In this document: positions 63,252-64,000 of the stretch, one piece after another
Position numbering within the stretch: the stretch's first letter is position 1
Layout: each line of letters starts with the position of its first letter
Source of the DNA: Methanocorpusculum sp.
GTDB taxonomy: Archaea > Halobacteriota > Methanomicrobia > Methanomicrobiales > Methanocorpusculaceae
Assembly (NCBI GenBank): GCA_017387505.1
Contig: JAFOFB010000015.1
Span: 225,469-289,468 of the forward strand
DNA: 64,000 nucleotides
Direction: 5' to 3'
Notes under the pieces: model-generated
What the model saw: the letters and a program-made list of their open reading frames with translations, nothing else
What the model was told of the DNA's origin: nothing
The model's database searches: none
Program-made: the position numbers and the translations under genes

Positions 63252-64000
63252 GAAACGAATACGAAACCGCAGTCTTATCACGCATTCTCCCAAGCGACGC
63301 GGAACGCGTAGAGTCTCATCTGATGGGACAGAAAATCATCGACGCTGTTTATGAGGCAGCCGGCGTTCCCGCAATGATGACCGGCTCTGTTGCCCGCGGA
63401 ACCTGGGTAAAAGGAGACAAAGATATAGACGTCTTCATGCTCTTCCCGCCGGAACTATCCCGCGAAGAACTGCAGGAAAAAGGACTCGCTGCAGCATATG
63501 CAGTTGTCGAAAAGTTCGGCGGAACATCCGAGGAAAAATACGCAGAGCACCCCTACCTTAACGCAGTAATCGAAGGATACGACGTTGACTTAGTCCCGTG
63601 CTATCAGGTCGCATCCACCGCCGAAATGAAATGCGCAGTTGACAGAACTCCGTTCCATACCCGATACCTCATAGACAAAATCGCCCCGCTTCGCGAAGAC
63701 GTCCTTCTCCTAAAACAGTTCTGCAAAGGCGGAGGAGTCTACGGCTCCGACCACATGACAGGCGGCTTCTCCGGCTATCTTTGCGAACTGTTAATCCTCC
63801 ACTTCGGCGGATTTACCAACTTCATGCAGGCAGCCTCCAAATTCCGCTACGGAGAAGTAATAGACATCGAAAAATACTACGAAGACAAAAAAACAGTCCG
63901 CTCACTCTTCACAGACCCGTTAATCGTAATCGACCCGACCGACAAACACAGAAACGTAGCAGCCGCCTTAACACCAACACGCTTCTCCGAGTTCATGGAA
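63248..64000 (+). CDS. cca: CCA-adding tRNA nucleotidyltransferase, archaeal class I (3'-truncated by window edge)
   Basis: The frame is open from ATG 63248 to the end of the window, 251 codons without a stop. The nucleotidyltransferase motif GSVARGTWVKGDKDIDVFML near residue 44 gives the two catalytic Asp residues, and YDVDLVPCYQ near 113 the third. The KDLLLLKQFCKGGGVYGSDH-like region follows. The enzyme adds or repairs CCA ends of tRNA. It is translationally coupled to thpR. Confidence 0.93.
   Translation, partial: MRNEYETAVLSRILPSDAERVESHLMGQKIIDAVYEAAGVPAMMTGSVARGTWVKGDKDIDVFMLFPPELSREELQEKGLAAAYAVVEKFGGTSEEKYAEHPYLNAVIEGYDVDLVPCYQVASTAEMKCAVDRTPFHTRYLIDKIAPLREDVLLLKQFCKGGGVYGSDHMTGGFSGYLCELLILHFGGFTNFMQAASKFRYGEVIDIEKYYEDKKTVRSLFTDPLIVIDPTDKHRNVAAALTPTRFSEFME

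Overview
The window comes from the chromosome of a hydrogenotrophic methanogen of the Euryarchaeota. It carries complete mcrBDCGA and mtr operons, a formylmethanofuran dehydrogenase gene, F420 and methanopterin biosynthesis genes (cofD, beta-RFAP synthase), O-phosphoseryl-tRNA synthetase, TBP, TFS, archaeal GINS and primase, and archaeal-type ribosomal proteins. Mid-range GC, the DAP lysine pathway (dapL-lysA), bacterial-type MutS/MutL and gene content together suggest Methanomicrobiales, possibly near Methanocorpusculum. That placement is inference, not a database result.

Layout. 1-6.1 kb: end of pyrC, phosphoglycolate phosphatase, radA, and a MacB-like ABC module whose surface protein gene is interrupted by an in-frame TAG. 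6.1-15.6 kb: thiC, a PfkB/pyridoxal kinase, a zinc alcohol dehydrogenase, a fused fwdD-fwdB beside mobB, then taw1, sepS and a two-subunit fumarase. 15.6-18.7 kb: two gene-poor, repeat-bearing spacers around an acyl-CoA synthetase. 18.7-26.5 kb: elp3-priS-gins and rpl44e-rps27e-aIF2alpha-nop10-PAC2-endoQ information-processing clusters, then cofD. 26.5-31.1 kb (mostly minus strand): RPA, lysA, dapL, an MBL-fold hydrolase. 31.2-34.4 kb: the rps19e-pdcd5-PP-loop-rpl39e-rpl31e-aIF6-rplX-pfdA operon. 34.4-39.7 kb: a strongly structured putative ncRNA, then mutS-mutL. 39.7-51.2 kb: HIT, archaeosortase, TFS, TBP, an RNase HI-TrmO fusion, a DUF92 membrane protein, YgjP-type and JAMM metalloproteases, RibL, DUF2284, a PAPS-reductase-like protein, peroxiredoxin, aldehyde dehydrogenase and beta-RFAP synthase. 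51.7-62.6 kb: mcrBDCGA followed by mtrEDCBAF-(A'G)-H. The end holds thpR and a partial CCA-adding enzyme.

How the genes work together. FwdDB fixes CO2 onto methanofuran, with MobB probably supplying its molybdopterin guanine dinucleotide cofactor. Beta-RFAP synthase makes the tetrahydromethanopterin precursor and CofD makes F420. Mtr moves the methyl group to coenzyme M while pumping Na+, and Mcr releases methane.

The most notable observations are: (1) a second, almost identical MtrA corrinoid domain fused to MtrG inside the mtr operon; (2) a 38-bp promoter-proximal element shared by radA and the ncRNA/mutSL region, each with an inverted 10-mer about 80 bp upstream; (3) the approximately 280-nt structured ncRNA that follows one copy of that element; and (4) the in-frame TAG at 3473 in a genome segment that almost never uses TAG as a stop. 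No tRNA, rRNA, CRISPR array or complete insertion sequence was recognised.
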